From assembly GCF_000283155.1 (NCBI RefSeq), contig NW_004454177.1, positions 1,558,802 through 1,622,801 of the forward strand: 64,000 nucleotides of DNA. The letters run 5' to 3'. The position numbers and the translations under genes are program-made. Numbering within the stretch: position 1 is the stretch's first letter; every line of letters starts with the position of its first letter. Under the pieces are notes generated by a model. It saw only the letters and a program-made list of their open reading frames with translations. It was not told the origin of the DNA and did no database searches. This document shows positions 47,061 to 59,685 of the stretch, one piece after another. This stretch comes from Ceratotherium simum simum. Lineage: Eukaryota; Chordata; Mammalia; Perissodactyla; Rhinocerotidae.

Positions 47061-47334
47061 CCTGGGACAATGAACCATTCACCCTTTTCAGGGCCAGCCG
47101 TCCTCTTTCAAATCACATGCTGTGTCATCAGGAAACATGTCAGGAAAGCTCATCTCTTTTTCCTCACCTGGGAAAATCAAACTCACACCTTGAGACTCAG
47201 TTCAAATGTCAACTTTGCTAAAACTTTTTCTTGCAGCTTCCTAGTCCCTACCCACTTGAAAGCCAATGGTAGCTCCTACTTAACCTAGCCATAATCTACT
47301 GAAATTATGAAAATATGAGAACATTCAGGGTGCA

Positions 47335-47410
47335 GAACTGAAGAGTATTCCTCTTTGCACTGTAGATGCCAGGCACCAAGCAGATGCTCAATAAATATTT
47401 ATTGAATGAA
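47335..47410 (+). repeat. L2 LINE, 3' end
   Basis: 'AGCAGATGCTCAATAAATAT' then TTATTGAATGAATAAA. Confidence 0.75.
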
Positions 47411-47984
47411 TAAAACCAAACGGAATCAAATGGCATCTGCTTGGATGCCAGGATGTATGGCGCATATGGCTTTAGAGAAATATAATCCACGTTATACCTT
47501 TTCCAGAAACCAGTTATTTCTGGGTGGAAATGAGTTTAACCAAATCAGATGTCATGGGAGACGGGATAAAGGAGAAACTGGAGGAGAAATTACGGGAAAG
47601 GCTTTAGAGTTTTGCCATCTGTCCAGGAAGGATGTGTTATCCATCTCGTAGGTAAGTGCCTTAAAAGCTTAATGGGAAAGCAATGCTCTCAAGCCACTGC
47701 CCAGCCCCAAACACAAAAACTCTTAGACAATCTGATGCAAAGCTAATAAATTATGTCAATTTGCCAAATTAGAGAGTGAACAGAGATGGCATTTAGCCCT
47801 ACTCTTGACAGGAAACTTTTTGGAAGACAAGATTGTTATTTTATTTTAGTACAGCAAAGAAAGGTAGGAAGCAAAGTTACAACTCTTGAAAATGAGGTGA
47901 CAGCAAGATATTTAGGTACACCACCAAGGTTGGGGAGGCAGGGTATGGGGAATCTGAAGGATATTAATTGACATGTCTACTGTA

Positions 47985-48165
47985 TGCCAAGCACCATTTA
48001 TTTGATATAAAATGCAATGCTCAAAAGAACCTCGGAGATAAGCATTATCATCCCCATTTTATTGTTGGAGAAATCGAGTCTTGATGAGATTAAGTGACCA
48101 GGCCAAGGTCAAATGCTCACAAGTGGTTTTTTGCTCTGTGTTAAAATTCTTCTACCAGCAACCAC
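47985..48165 (-). repeat. MIR SINE
   Basis: 'CTACTGTATGCCAAGCACCA', 'CATTATCATCCCCATTTTAT' and 'CAGGCCAAGGTCAAATGCTC'. Confidence 0.8.
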
Positions 48166-48660
48166 AGTGTGGATGGCTCTTATCTAAATCTTTCTCCTCT
48201 ATAGTCCATCCTTCTCTCTACTGTTAGAGTAATTTCCCTAAAACAAGTTGAGTTAAACTTTCCACTCCTTTAAAACTGTCAATGGTTCCCTTACATTCAC
48301 AAAATTAAAGTTCAGATACTCAAAGTCATTAACTTAACATTCTTTACAGGCTCAACTCCCACTCTAGCTCATCCTACATCTTCCGGACCATCACCCTTAA
48401 CCACGTTCCCTTGTCATACTGTGTAATAACACACCCCAGGTTCCTTGGCTCATGTCTGACCTTCTGTTGTTTTCCTTTATGCCCACCGAAAGGTAATTCA
48501 TCCTCCTCCCTGTGCCTTCTACTTCTTCCACTCTGCGAACTCCCCCTTTACATTTAAACAATCTCTCCCAAATCATCAATCTCACTTTTCCCTCTGACAA
48601 AATTTGGCACCTCTCCACTAAAATTGCTCCGCTTAAAGTCCCCAATAGTTCTCCATGTCA
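48166..48660 (+). repeat. L2 LINE, 3' region
   Basis: 'AGAGTAATTTCCCTAAAACA', 'TCCTTTAAAACTGTCAATGG', 'AACATTCTTTACAGGCTCAA' and 'GTACTCTTGGCTCATG'-like diverged sequence. First of several same-strand L2 pieces up to 51.2 kb. Confidence 0.65.
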
Positions 48661-48669
48661 AAAATCATG

Positions 48670-48835
48670 AGAAAAATAATAGCTAACATTTCCTGAACAT
48701 TTTGAGGCCGATCTGAATACCACACAATCACTTCAATTCATAGATGAGGCTCAGTATAAAATTCAGTGACTTGTCTAAGGTCACTCACAGTAAGCAGCAG
48801 TGAGAATTCGAATCGCTACAGTCTATTCAACGGGC
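48670..48835 (-). repeat. MIR SINE
   Basis: 'AATAATAGCTAACATTTCCT', 'CATAGATGAGGCTCAGTATA' and 'CTAAGGTCACTCACAGTAAG'. It lies between two L2 pieces. Confidence 0.75.
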
Positions 48836-48839
48836 TTTT

Positions 48840-50070
48840 TGAATTTCAGTCTCTCGTGACCTCTCAACAGCACTGCACAGTTTTGACACTCTTTCCTCTT
48901 TACTTTTTACTTCCCTGACGTTATAGCCTTTGGTTTTTCTTCTGCTGTTTTCTCTAGCTGTTCCTTCTCAGCTTTCTTTGTAAACTGGGACTCTTCTACA
49001 GGCACTTTAATTGCTCGTGTTCCTCAAGAACCTGCTCAGTCTTCCTTTTCACATTCCATTCACTCTCTCTAGGAGATCCCAGCCCCACCCATGGCTATAT
49101 TGCCACCTCCACATGCTAATGATGCCCCAACCTCTATGTGCCATCCATTTCTCTCTCTTAACCTTTGGGCTTCCAGAACATGTTCCTTACTGGAAACCTC
49201 CACCTGAATATCTTGCTTGTACTAAACATCATGTGTTCACAAACCAAATCCCACCCTTCCCCTCCTCAACTCTGCTTCTCTCCAACTTCTCTTGGTGAAG
49301 GGCACATTACCCGTACAATTTCCCAAGTTAGAAGCTTAAGACCAACCTTTGTCTTCCCTTCTCTCTTTCCTCTCATATCCACTTAATCATTAAGTCTTGT
49401 CCAAGTCTGCCTCCTAAATTTCTTACACTCGTTCTCTTCAATCTGCCATTTCCTCTCTATGCTAAGCCACCATCACCTCTCACTTTTGACTATTGCAACA
49501 GCTTCCTGACAGATCTGCTGCTTCCAGTTTTTCCCTTTCCAATGTATTCTCCAAATATGCAATAATCATACCACCCTTCTGCTTAAACCCTTGCTATCTC
49601 CCTATTTCCTTTAGGATCAAGTTCCAGAACCTTAACATGGCTAACCAGCCTGTATGATCTATTTTCTGGCCCCTCCCAGCCTTACTTTAGGCCACTCCCC
49701 CTTCTCTATACGCTCCGTTCACACTGGATTTCAGTTCCTTGAACATGCTACATTTTCTCACAACTGAGGAGGTGAACATGCACCTCTCTCTTCAGGAACA
49801 CTCTTTCTTCCTCCACGCCGAGATCTCTGCTCACCTTTCATGTATCAGCTTAAGTCTTCTGGGCGGCTTTCCCTGAGCCCTTGGACTAATCTCTCAATTA
49901 CTTATTCTCATGACACCCTGCATTTCTCTTTCCTAGTACTCATTTTACTTGCAATTACTTACTTATTTAACGTTTGTCTTCCTCCTCATACTGTATACAT
50001 ATATTTGACTGTTATTCTCAGTGCTGAGAATGAAGTACAGGGCAAGTGGTAGATGCTCAGTAAAAATGAA
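48840..50070 (+). repeat. L2 LINE, about 1.2 kb copy
   Basis: Longest L2 here. In order it shows 'GATCCCAGCCCCACCCATGG', 'TGCTAATGATGCCCCAACCT', 'CATTAAGTCTTGTCCAAGTC', 'GACTATTGCAACAGCTTCCT', 'CCTTTAGGATCAAGTTCCAG', 'TGTATGATCTATTTTCTGGC' and a degraded end 'TGGTAGATGCTCAGTAAAAA'. This spans part of the reverse-transcriptase ORF to the 3' end. No intact frame remains. Confidence 0.88.
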
Positions 50071-50079
50071 CAGCCTAGT

Positions 50080-50300
50080 CAAACACCACCTTGTATGTGA
50101 AATCCTCCTGAATTCTCTCAGGCTTCTCTCAATGCTCCCTTAGCCCTTTGGTTTTCATTCTGCCTCAGTTAGTATTTAGTGTTTTACCTGTCTTTCTCCT
50201 CCCATGAGGCTATTTGCCTCTTCAGGAAAAAGACCAGGTTTTCAATCCGTGTGCCTTATCTTCTAGCATGATGCCAAGGATGCTTACTGAATTAAAGAGA
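50080..50300 (+). repeat. L2 LINE, 3' end
   Basis: 'CCCATGAGGCTATTTGCCTC' and 'CAGGAAAAAGACCAGGTTTT', then a truncated end. Confidence 0.65.
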
Positions 50301-50559
50301 AAAAAGCTAAAAGCCCAAGTCTTGTACATTACCAGTCCTCAGACCTAAGAGTCAGGATGCAGAATGAGGTTGTCCCCCCAAAAAAACTCTAGGGATGAGT
50401 TACCCATTTCTCAAAGGAGATGAAGGAACATGGAGAAGCAGCAGGAGCTGTGCTTTAGCAGGAGATATTTTTATCTGTGCACTTCAAAAGTTGGCCACCC
50501 CCCGAAATAAATAGAAATTAGGAACCATTCTCAACTTGCCCAACTTCTTCATGCCCATT

Positions 50560-51230
50560 CCTCTATCAGGTACCAAAGCAGCCTGAATGCGGCTGATTGC
50601 ACCTCTTTTGCTCCATCTGCACCTCTTCTGTCTTGGGCCAGAAGAATTTCGTCTCTCACCTGGTAAGTCTGCTCTGGTTTCCCCTAGTCTTTCTCCCTCT
50701 TATACACCATCCATGTTGCTGTACAAGTTATTATTCTAGAACTTAGATTTGACCATATTACCTCTGCTTAAGCCTTCAGAGACTCCCTATTACCTACAGG
50801 ATAAAATGTTTTCCACATAGCATCCAAGGTGCTCCATGATGGTGCCCAAATCCACCTTTCTAGGCTAACCCTGCCATTTCCCTCCCATGCCCTCTACATC
50901 TCAACAGCCCTGAATTCTCTCTTCCTCAATACATTGTTTCCTTCCTTGTCTTTGTACATGCTGGGCCCTCTGCCTGGAACACTGCTCTCCCATTTCCACA
51001 GATACATATCTTCTATATACTTTCTCTATCCACATCAAATATTTCTCTGGGCAATGTAGTGGAGTTAGTTGTTCCTACCAGGGACTCACAGATCTGTTTG
51101 GGCATCTGTCAGGCTGCGTTTTCCTTTACTGAACCCAAAGAAGACAGGGCAATAGCTTTTGCTTCTTTGAATCTCTGGCATCTATCGTATATTAGGTGCT
51201 CAATAAATGTTGAATAAATAAAGGAATGAA
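50560..51230 (+). repeat. L2 LINE, 3' region
   Basis: 'AGACTCCCTATTACCTACAG', 'GATAAAATGTTTTCCACATA', 'CCCTCTGCCTGGAACACTGC' and 'TATTAGGTGCTCAATAAATG', then TTGAATAAATAAAGGAATGAA. Confidence 0.88.
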
Positions 51231-52519
51231 GTCTATGTCTTTGTGAGTCAGGTTGGTGGAACAGGCCTCCCTGTCTGTCTAGGCTTTCATTTCTTTCCTT
51301 AACTAGAAGACTGTGTATTTAGCCTCTCTTTTACGATGAGTTGTTCTTGGTAGAGAAGTTATATTACTCTAGCTTTCTGTTACCCACATGCTGATGGGTT
51401 ACCCACTGTAAATTTTGTTGCCCATCTACTATATGTATAAGAATTGTAAATGAAGCAGTTCAGTGTGTTAAAAGAAAGATCTTAAGTACATTTCAAGGAC
51501 AAATAAACAAATGGCACATATATGTCATTGAGTATTATCTATGTGATTGCGCTAATGTCATTTTGCTGATAATTTATGCAGTTCTTCTCTACTCGATTCC
51601 TTAAGTGCAAATAATTGAAGGTTGTCAAAACATTTTAAATAACTGTGACCTTTGTGTGTACGGTGAATAAGAAAGTGCAGAAAAAGTATCGGCCTCCAAA
51701 AAAGGGAAAAGTTCACTCCTGAATGGCTTAAGAAATGACAAAATGAGTTTATACAAGGCTTGATAAGAAACAGGAAGTCAAACAAAACTGTGATAAGGAA
51801 AGCCGTAAAGAGAAATGCTGACCCAGAAAAGACGGATCTGAAAATGCAGAGGGAAACTTTTTGACACAGACGCAGGATCATTTCTTTGAGAGTCTTTTTT
51901 TTTTAAAGGTAGGGCTAAAACAGAGAACTGAACTCATCATAATTCTGTAAGACAAGCATCTCTGATGAGAGGGGGAAATGATTATTCACTGTACTGGAAT
52001 TGCTTTTACGGAATCTTCATGATGAAAGCTACATCTTAAAATACCCATCCAGCGATGAGGAGTGATTTCAATATGTGAAGCAAGGCAGTGGTTGCAGTAA
52101 GGTTTGTATGTGAAGCACGCCACATCTTCAGGATGTTGAATTGAGCCAGATGAGCAGAGTGCTGACAACTCTCCCCACTGGCCTTTCTGGACAGCTGGTT
52201 CCCATCCCAGTGGCATACTGGAAGCCATCAACAACTAGTAAATCTATGAACCGCTCAAGCAAAAGGGTGGGGTCAGCCTGTGAGCCCCTTCCCTTCTCCT
52301 TGGTCATCCTCATCTGCCCAGGCAGAGTCCCTTCCTTTGGCTCAGCCGTCCTAAGCTCTTTTCAGTTTTCTCTCTCTTCACTGTAACTGTCGACAAGGCC
52401 CCCAGTTGATCATCAGGCCTCCCGCCCTCTTTCTGTGCTAATGAAAACCAAAAGCTTTTGAAGTGTAAATCTCAAGGGAGCAGAAATTAAATTTCCACTG
52501 CCCAATTAAGCGGTCCCTG

Positions 52520-52800
52520 TTCTTGTGCATCATTCAAGATCCAAGTCAAATGTCACCTCCTCTGATAACTCATCCAATTCTTCCAGGCAGCAAGACACTA
52601 CTTCTCCTGAGTTCATACATTTCTGTCCATACCTCTATTATCATACACTCTTATCATCACTATGATAATCTGTTTACATACTTTGGGTACCTTTATGGCA
52701 AGGACTGCATGGTAATCAGTTTTCCTTCCCTTTGGCCTAGGACAGGGCTACTCATTACATGTTTGTGGAGTAAATGTATGAATGAATGCACTTCTGAATG
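52520..52800 (+). repeat. L2 LINE, 3' end
   Basis: 'AAGTCAAATGTCACCTCCTC', 'TATGGCAAGGACTGCATGGT' and 'GTGGAGTAAATGTATGAATG'. Confidence 0.8.
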
Positions 52801-54609
52801 GAGGACTGTGGGAAGTAGCTTTTGTCTGTTGACACCCATTAAGAGACAAGAGCCAAACAAGTTGAATGGCAGGAGTTGCCAATGTGAAACTTGGATTTGG
52901 GCTGAGCTTTGGTGCAAGGTACCCAAGCCACATAAACAAGCAAACTGGATGGTTGGGATTTGTTTCCAGTGTCTTATCATTGACATACTTGAGGATGTTA
53001 AGACTCCATTTTCCAAAGTCAATACCGTCATCCAGTCCCTGTCAGATATCTTTCCCTGAAGCAGTTATTAAACTGGGCACCAGGGAGCTCCAGAAATAAT
53101 GGAGCTTGAAGAAAGTACTTTGCATTCATGATGATTTGGATTAAAAGTTAATTGGGGTTTGAGATGGAGTAAGTGAGAAGCTGCTAAGGTTAGTCTTCTA
53201 GTGCAAGAGGAGCACATTTTCTGTTAGTGTGAAGCCACCTATTTGTTCATCCCACTCCTATGCACACTCCCCATATCCAAAGTCCTTTCTCATTTCCTAT
53301 TTAGTGCAAGGACTTTGTCTCCAAAAAGAGGAAGGTCAGTTACATAACCAATATGAGTGGGAAATATCTGCTCTGATATCCCAAAATGCCTTCAAAACCC
53401 TTCTGTTTGATGTTATATAGGTGTAGTGATAGGTGTACCATAATAAGTCAAGAATTTCAATAAAACTCATTGAGAGAGATGAAAACATTTCACTGGAGGG
53501 AGGGACGGAGAGGAAAGGAAAGTAGAATTCTGGCACTATTTGAAGAGGTGGAGCCGCTGTCGAAAACTATAATTTAAAAAATAGCTCAACCTTTTGGGTC
53601 TTATGGCTAATACCCATCGAGTGGAGTCCGGAACACTTCCAGTCCCTTTGAATTGCCCATAGAAAATTACAGGGGAAGGCTTTCATGATAAAGTTGTTGG
53701 CACGCACAAGTGACCCTCACTTTAAGGCTATTTTAAATTAGCTTGTTAGCTTATGTAATGGAAGCCCGTTGGGAATGGGAAGGGGGGTGGTAAGAAGACA
53801 AACCCTGATTCCACCTCCATAATAAACACAGGAAGTTAAGTGGTGCTACAAAAGGACTTTACAAGTTGTATTTTACAAGCTGCAGGAAATACCATGGGAG
53901 AACATAAGCCTACCCTTAAGGCGAGATGAAGGCCAGCCAGGAGCAAGTTCCTGAGTCTCAATTAGGATATAGATACCTAAAATGTGCAGGGCCTGGGCAA
54001 GAGTATAAAGGGAGGCCCATATACCCAGAGTAGAAATGTTTAGAAGTAATAAATCAAGCAAACAAACTAGTAAATAAAAGATGTGCTGTCCTCCTATTTG
54101 ACAAATCTACCTTCATAATGGCCTAGATTTCTCAGACTCCTTGGCATTCTGTGCCAGAACATGGCAGCTTGGCAAGAGCCAGCAGGCGGCAGCCCCTGAT
54201 CCCTCTAGCCATGGTGAGCCCCCACCTACTTTATGCCCTACTCCTGGCTCCTTCGGGTACTAGAAGGGGCCTTACATGCATGCATCTAGACACCCCAGGA
54301 ACATGGCAAAGCTTTGTCCACAACCCCACAAACAGTTGCTCCCCTCAGGGCTAGGGATGTCTCTCCTCAGGAGGCTGGACATGGGGGAGAAACCCAGGCA
54401 GCAGGCTCTTAGTCATTGGGTCCCTAATACCCAAGTGTGGTGTGTTTGTGCGTAAGGGGGTGGACTCAGGCTCCAGGTAAGCATGTCTCTAGGAACCTAA
54501 GGAATCTTTATTCTACACTAAAGGGCATGGCCACAGGAGGAGCAGAGTGGAGCCCTCTGGTCTAAGAGCAGGGCTGGGTAAAAAAAATCTTCATGAATGA
54601 GTAACATAA

Positions 54610-54689
54610 GAGAGAACAAAGTGAAATGAACTAGTAATAGTGAAATCCCGAGAGAAAAAAGTGAAATGAACTAGTAATAGTGAAATCCC
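54610..54689. repeat. 40-bp tandem duplication
   Basis: Two head-to-tail copies (54610-54649 and 54650-54689) differ at one base (C at 54617, A at 54657). The core reads GTGAAATGAACTAGTAATAG followed by TGAAATCCC. No transposon or coding sequence accounts for it. Confidence 0.97.
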
Positions 54690-55255
54690 TACATTGTAGA
54701 GGCTATGGGTGACTGCAGATCCTTCTACAGAACCATCAGGAGGTAGACGTCGTGAGGGTGTCACTGTCAGGGAGAGAGAGGAAAGGGACAGATATGGACA
54801 AAAGGATAAATAAGGATTCAGGTATTTGTATCACAATGCGCCAAAGAGATAAGCTCTGTTGTGCAGTGATGTGCAGCGTTGGCAATACACTTGGGATGGA
54901 CCTCCCTGGGTGAGTCTGAGGGGGCTGGCCTGCAATGGAGATTGACTGGTGATGGAATGGAGAACACCAAGGATGGTACTGTGTTCACGTGGTTAAGGAG
55001 GCGGCGGCTTCCAAATACACGATAGGGATGAGATGGGGGTGTCAGGTGACATATAGGCCCCTGAACAAACGTGCTCAAAAGGAAGTGTTCAGTCCTTCCA
55101 TGTTTCCTCTGAGATAACCAGGGACTCAAGCCAATCACTATGGGGCCTGTGCAGCATCATCCTGATCTGGCCTGCCACTGCAGTGCCAGCTTCCACCCTG
55201 TCTGGAAGGGTTTCACCGGTGGGCATGGAGGAGAGGGGAGAGATCTTGGCCCTAT

Positions 55256-55690
55256 TTTTTTAATTTTTTATTCTGCAGTTTTCCAAACATATACAAAAGT
55301 AGAAAGTAATATAACAAACCCCTTGTATCTATCACCCAGCTTCAATAATTACAATGATCAATGTTTTGCCAAATTGTTCATCTATTCCCCAACTTTTTTC
55401 CCTGGAATATTTTAAAGCAAATTCCAGACATCATATCATCTCACGCCAAAACACTTATAAAGACTTCTTTTTCCCTAGAGTATTTTAAAACAACCTAGAC
55501 ATCAGCATGTATCTCTAACTGATGAATGTTTTTCCTTTAACACAATCACTGTGCTATTATCATATGTAACACTCACCATCATTCCTTAATATCATTGAAC
55601 ATCAAATCCACATTCATTTTTCCCTGATTGTCTCAAAAATGTCTTTTTACAGTTAGTTTGCTTGAATCAGGGTCAAACAAGGTCCTGGCC
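55256..55690 (-). mobile_element. L1 3' untranslated fragment (old L1M-type)
   Basis: A T-rich start (antisense A tail) is followed by 'CTATCACCCAGCTTCAATAATTA', 'AAAGCAAATTCCAGACATCAT' and 'CATGTATCTCTAACTGATGA', typical of old mammalian L1 3' ends in reverse. It has no coding capacity. Confidence 0.6.
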
Positions 55691-56139
55691 TTATTTTAGC
55701 AGGATGGAAAGCTCTTCTATGTGGTTTAAGAACCAGAACCGTGCACTGCACACATCTAATCCTGAAAACCATTCAGCACCTCAGCTGAACCAAACTACAA
55801 GGTCAAAATTGATCAGCCTTTAGCTTGGGAGTTCGGGCCTCTCAGGAATGACATCCCAGTAGGAACTGCAGGCAGCTGGGCCCCTGCTGCCTTTGAGTAG
55901 CTCGCTCTGCAGCCCAAGTCCAAGAACCAGTGTCCAGAGCTTCCAAGTACTTAGAAGATTTAGGTCACTGAGGAACGGCAGACATGCAATCAAACTGGGC
56001 TCCCGCCCTCTCTGATACTGCCTCTACTTTTCAGTATTTGATCTTGCTGGTTAAAGGCCAAAAGCAAGCTGCATGGGGTGCTACAGAAAGCCGAAAGCAG
56101 GAACTGCAGACTGAGTTCTCTCTCTGCCCCTGTCTGATG

Positions 56140-56250
56140 GGGTGGCCTTGAACTCAAGTCTCTCACCAACCAGTTTCTTCATTTCTGAAGAGAGAGGGAG
56201 GGACTCCACAATCCCTAAGACCCTCCAGCTCTATCATTCTATAATTTTAA
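56140..56250 (+). repeat. MIR fragment
   Basis: 'GGCCTTGAACTCAAGTCTCT' and 'CAGTTTCTTCATTTCTGAAG', followed by 'CCCTCCAGCTCTATCATTCT'. Confidence 0.65.
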
Positions 56251-56279
56251 GCTCAAAAGTCACCAAGTGACCACTAAAT

Positions 56280-56500
56280 TTCTGGCATGGTGCTAGATGT
56301 TGGGAGTACACAGCTGCCTCTCCTCCTAGATTATAAACTTTTTATGATAAGGGGCTGGATCTTATTTTGGCACTACCAGATTCTAGCACAGTGCCAAGCA
56401 CAAAGGAGACAATCAATGTTGTTGAATGAAGTGCCCAATCCAACAACAAATTATTGAGTATTCACAATGAGCCAGACACTGTGCTAGGCTGGAGTTCACA
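56280..56500. repeat. L2/MIR end fragments
   Basis: A forward L2 end ('AGATTATAAACTTTTTATGA', 'CTAGCACAGTGCCAAGCACA') is followed by a reverse end ('TTATTGAGTATTCACAATGA', 'CAGACACTGTGCTAGGC'). Confidence 0.7.
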
Positions 56501-57439
56501 AATACCTCCCTGGAGTGGCTGATGTTTAAATAGGGAGTTGTTCAATGGAAAAGGAAAGTTCTAGAATTGTAACAGAAGTGGTTATGATCTTAATAGCTCA
56601 GACTTACGGTACAGACATTGGGCTGCTGGCCCCAATTTATGGGTCTCCTGCTCCTCAAGTTGAACCCCACCTGCTCCAACAGGAACACCACAGAGAATGG
56701 TCCTGGCAAAAAGAAAGTGCAGAAAGCTGCCTGTGCCAATTTACAAAGGAGAACATCTCCCAAACGGCACCCAGAGCCCTTTCAAGAGTCAGTTTTCCTG
56801 AACGGAGGCCCAATGGGACTGATGCAGACTGCTAAACATCCCATAAGTGAACTCAACGATTGTTGCACCCTTCTGAAGACTCAATACAGATCCACCCAGG
56901 ACAACTGCATAGTCCCTCTTCAACATGGGCTAAAACTACAGGGTAGGAGAGGGTCCCTATCACATGCATTTCCTGGAGGTGAGGGCCGTGAGCCCTCAGG
57001 ATGGGGAATATGCCACTGGTTGCTATCCTGCCTGCCTGGGCGGGACAGGTGAAGCGACTGTTCAAAGTCCCCTGAGTTCGTGAGCAGGACAAGGATTTCT
57101 TGAATTCACAAAGCCGGCACCGGCAAGCTTTCGAATCATGATTCAGAATTAAGTTGCCCATTACCAAGTCCACAGCTGAGAGACAATGGCCTTATCCTCT
57201 ACCTCAGAACCAACTGAACATACTACCTCCAGAAAGGACTTCCAGGAAGCTTTCCAATAAAACAAAACCCAAATCCCTTTTAAGACATTAACCAGGTTCT
57301 GTGGTTTCCAGACGATAGCATCACTGTCCTTTCTATCCTGGTGCGCATCTCAGAGGCCCTCACTCTCACCATCCACTAAACATACTGTGTGCAACGGTCA
57401 ATTCCGGATGTTGGGACAGGTAGTTCCGGAAGATGTCAT

Positions 57440-57535
57440 TAAAGTGTAATTTTAGAACCGAAGAGATCTTAGAGATCATCTGGTCCAGCCCCTCCGCCAT
57501 TTCACAGACAACTTCCTTCTGCTGAGCCTCTCCCG
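57440..57535 (-). repeat. MIR3-type fragment
   Basis: 'GATCTTAGAGATCATCTGGT' and 'CCAGCCCCTCCGCCATTTCA'. Confidence 0.65.
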
Positions 57536-58849
57536 CGACCCTAGAGATGCAGGAAATTCTCCACAGTAAGCAAAGATGCGAAGATATGATGTCCTTCTGA
57601 CCAGGAGGAATCTGCAACTCGAGCTAATTACAGCCAGAACTGGCTCACTGCTGTGCTGTGATTTGAAGCCTTGAAGCTTCTGTGTGGCTCAGCACGTGTG
57701 ATGCAAAAAATAAAGAACTGTGCAACAGATACCTCGAGAAGCACTTAAAGCCACATGTGTGCAGGCAGGAGTCTCCGGCAGGATGCAGCTTAAAATCAGA
57801 CACACGTGGCCCCGGCAGAGACTGGGGCTGCTGATTAAGGCTCAGAGGTTTTGAGAGGAAAAGCTGGAGGGGAGGAAAAACCCAACAACTTGTTAACAAT
57901 TAGCAGACTAAATTTGAATTAAAAAAAAAAATATCCTGGAACCAGTGAGCAAGAGAGAAATATTTTGCTGAGAAATCATCAAAACAGCGCCACTGCGAGA
58001 ATCCCTCCACCAGAAAGCTCAAAGCGGTTTATGAATATGAAGTTACTTATAACTTTTCCATATGGGAGTCAGGGTAGACAGAATATTGTCCCTATTTTCA
58101 GAGCAGGGAGACAAAGTCACAGCAAAGCTTCTACTCTCCTTTATTCCATTCTAGTAGGAATAACTAGACTAGTTGGAAATCCCCTAATGAATACGACTTT
58201 TATTTTTCAAAGAGCTTGTTGATATATTGGCTGAAGAGGAGAGGATACATAATCTAAAAGTGCCCATACTTACATAAGGGGCACAGTAAGAACCTAAATT
58301 TGTATTTGCATAAGTAAATGCTGGAAGGATACCCAAGAAACTAGTAAGGGTGGTTTCTTGTGGCAGGGATGGGGACAGAGGGTGGAGGGGCCTGGGGGTA
58401 GGAGCAAGACTTGTATAACCTTTTCTATCACTTTGCTTTTTGAATCATGAGAATGCTACCTATTAAACAATAACATTAAATGCAAATATATTCTATAGAA
58501 AGATAGAATTTTGCTTCTGAGTAGGCTACATTTAGGGGGAACAGAGTGCAGTACACTGCTCCTACATTATCTAAACGTGATGTAGGGACAGGGGGTATGC
58601 AATGCCCACTGAACCTACAGAATAACTGGGAGTCCAGACACTTGCAAGGCCATTTTCAAGGTCATCCTGAAAGTCATGGGCAGAACTGGCACCAAATACT
58701 CCATACCTTTGCCTTCTGGCCACAGCTGGTATTGGGCCCTCTCTGAAATGGTAGATGACCTACGCTCACATTTAATGAGGGTGAGAGACTCAAGTCATTC
58801 ACTTGGTTTGTTTCCTTTTTTATTGTTCCATGTGCCTCACAGCAACCAT

Positions 58850-58885
58850 TTCATTAAAATTTCATTAAAATACGTTCATTAAAAT
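58850..58885. repeat. Short tandem repeat, TTCATTAAAAT x3
   Basis: Copies at 58850-58860, 58861-58871 and 58875-58885, the last after a short spacer. Confidence 0.9.
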
Positions 58886-58889
58886 ACAA

Positions 58890-59430
58890 ACTTGAGCATG
58901 TTACTTGAACGCCCCCAATGACTTGCGAGTGTCCTTCCTTAGAAGTCCAAATCCTCGGCCTTCATGGTTCTTACAATGGCGCTCACTGAGCCCTCCACCT
59001 CACCCATCACCGCCGACCTCCTTTTGATGCATCATATTCTCCACTTTATATCCTTTCCTGCACCTGTCAGAGTTTTCATGCCTCTGTGGCCTTGCTCACG
59101 CTGCTGCCTTCACCTGGAATGCCTTTCTCCTTTCCTCCATCTGGTGAATTCCTACTGGTCCTTTAAGACCAAATGCTGCTATCTCTGCTAAGTGGCCTCT
59201 AGCTCAGGCCTACCCCCACCTCCTTCATCGTGCACAGCGGCCTATTGTCTGGGCTCCCACAGCATTCTGAATGTTCCTCTAGTACAGTACTTCCCACTTT
59301 ACATGGCAACTTTACATTGCAACGATCTGCTTCTGTGTCTGTCTCCCGGCAAACTGTGAATTCCTGCAAGGCGGGGTCTGTGGCCGTTCTCCTTTATACA
59401 CAGTGGTGGACACAGACTTGATGTCTGCTG
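58890..59430 (+). repeat. L2 LINE, 3' region
   Basis: 'AAATCCTCGGCCTTCATGGT', 'CTTGCTCACGCTGCTGCCTT', 'CACCTGGAATGCCTTTCTCC' and 'ACTGTGAATTCCTGCAAGGC'. Confidence 0.82.
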
Positions 59431-59469
59431 AACAGCACTGACGCCAGCACTAGGTGGCTCCTTCTGTGT

Positions 59470-59685
59470 GTCTGCCTCCATTCTAAGCACTCCACACGTA
59501 ATTCATCTGATCCTCCCCATCACCCGAGGAAGTGGGTACTAGTGTTATCACAACCTTACAGATGAAGAAATTGAGGCACTGTGACATAAATTACAAGGCT
59601 AGCAAGCAGCACAGCCAGATTTTGAATCCAGGGCGTCTGCCTCCAGCGCCCATGCTTTTAACCACTGTGTAATAATGCCTGTAAG
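59470..59685 (-). repeat. MIR SINE, near full length
   Basis: 'TTACAGATGAAGAAATTGAG', 'GCTAGCAAGCAGCACAGCCA', 'GATTTTGAATCCAGGGCGTC' and 'CATGCTTTTAACCACTGTGT'. Confidence 0.9.

Noticed and set aside
52523..53059. 178-aa plus-strand open frame
   Set aside because: Its first half is L2 3'-end sequence and the remainder has no recognisable similarity.
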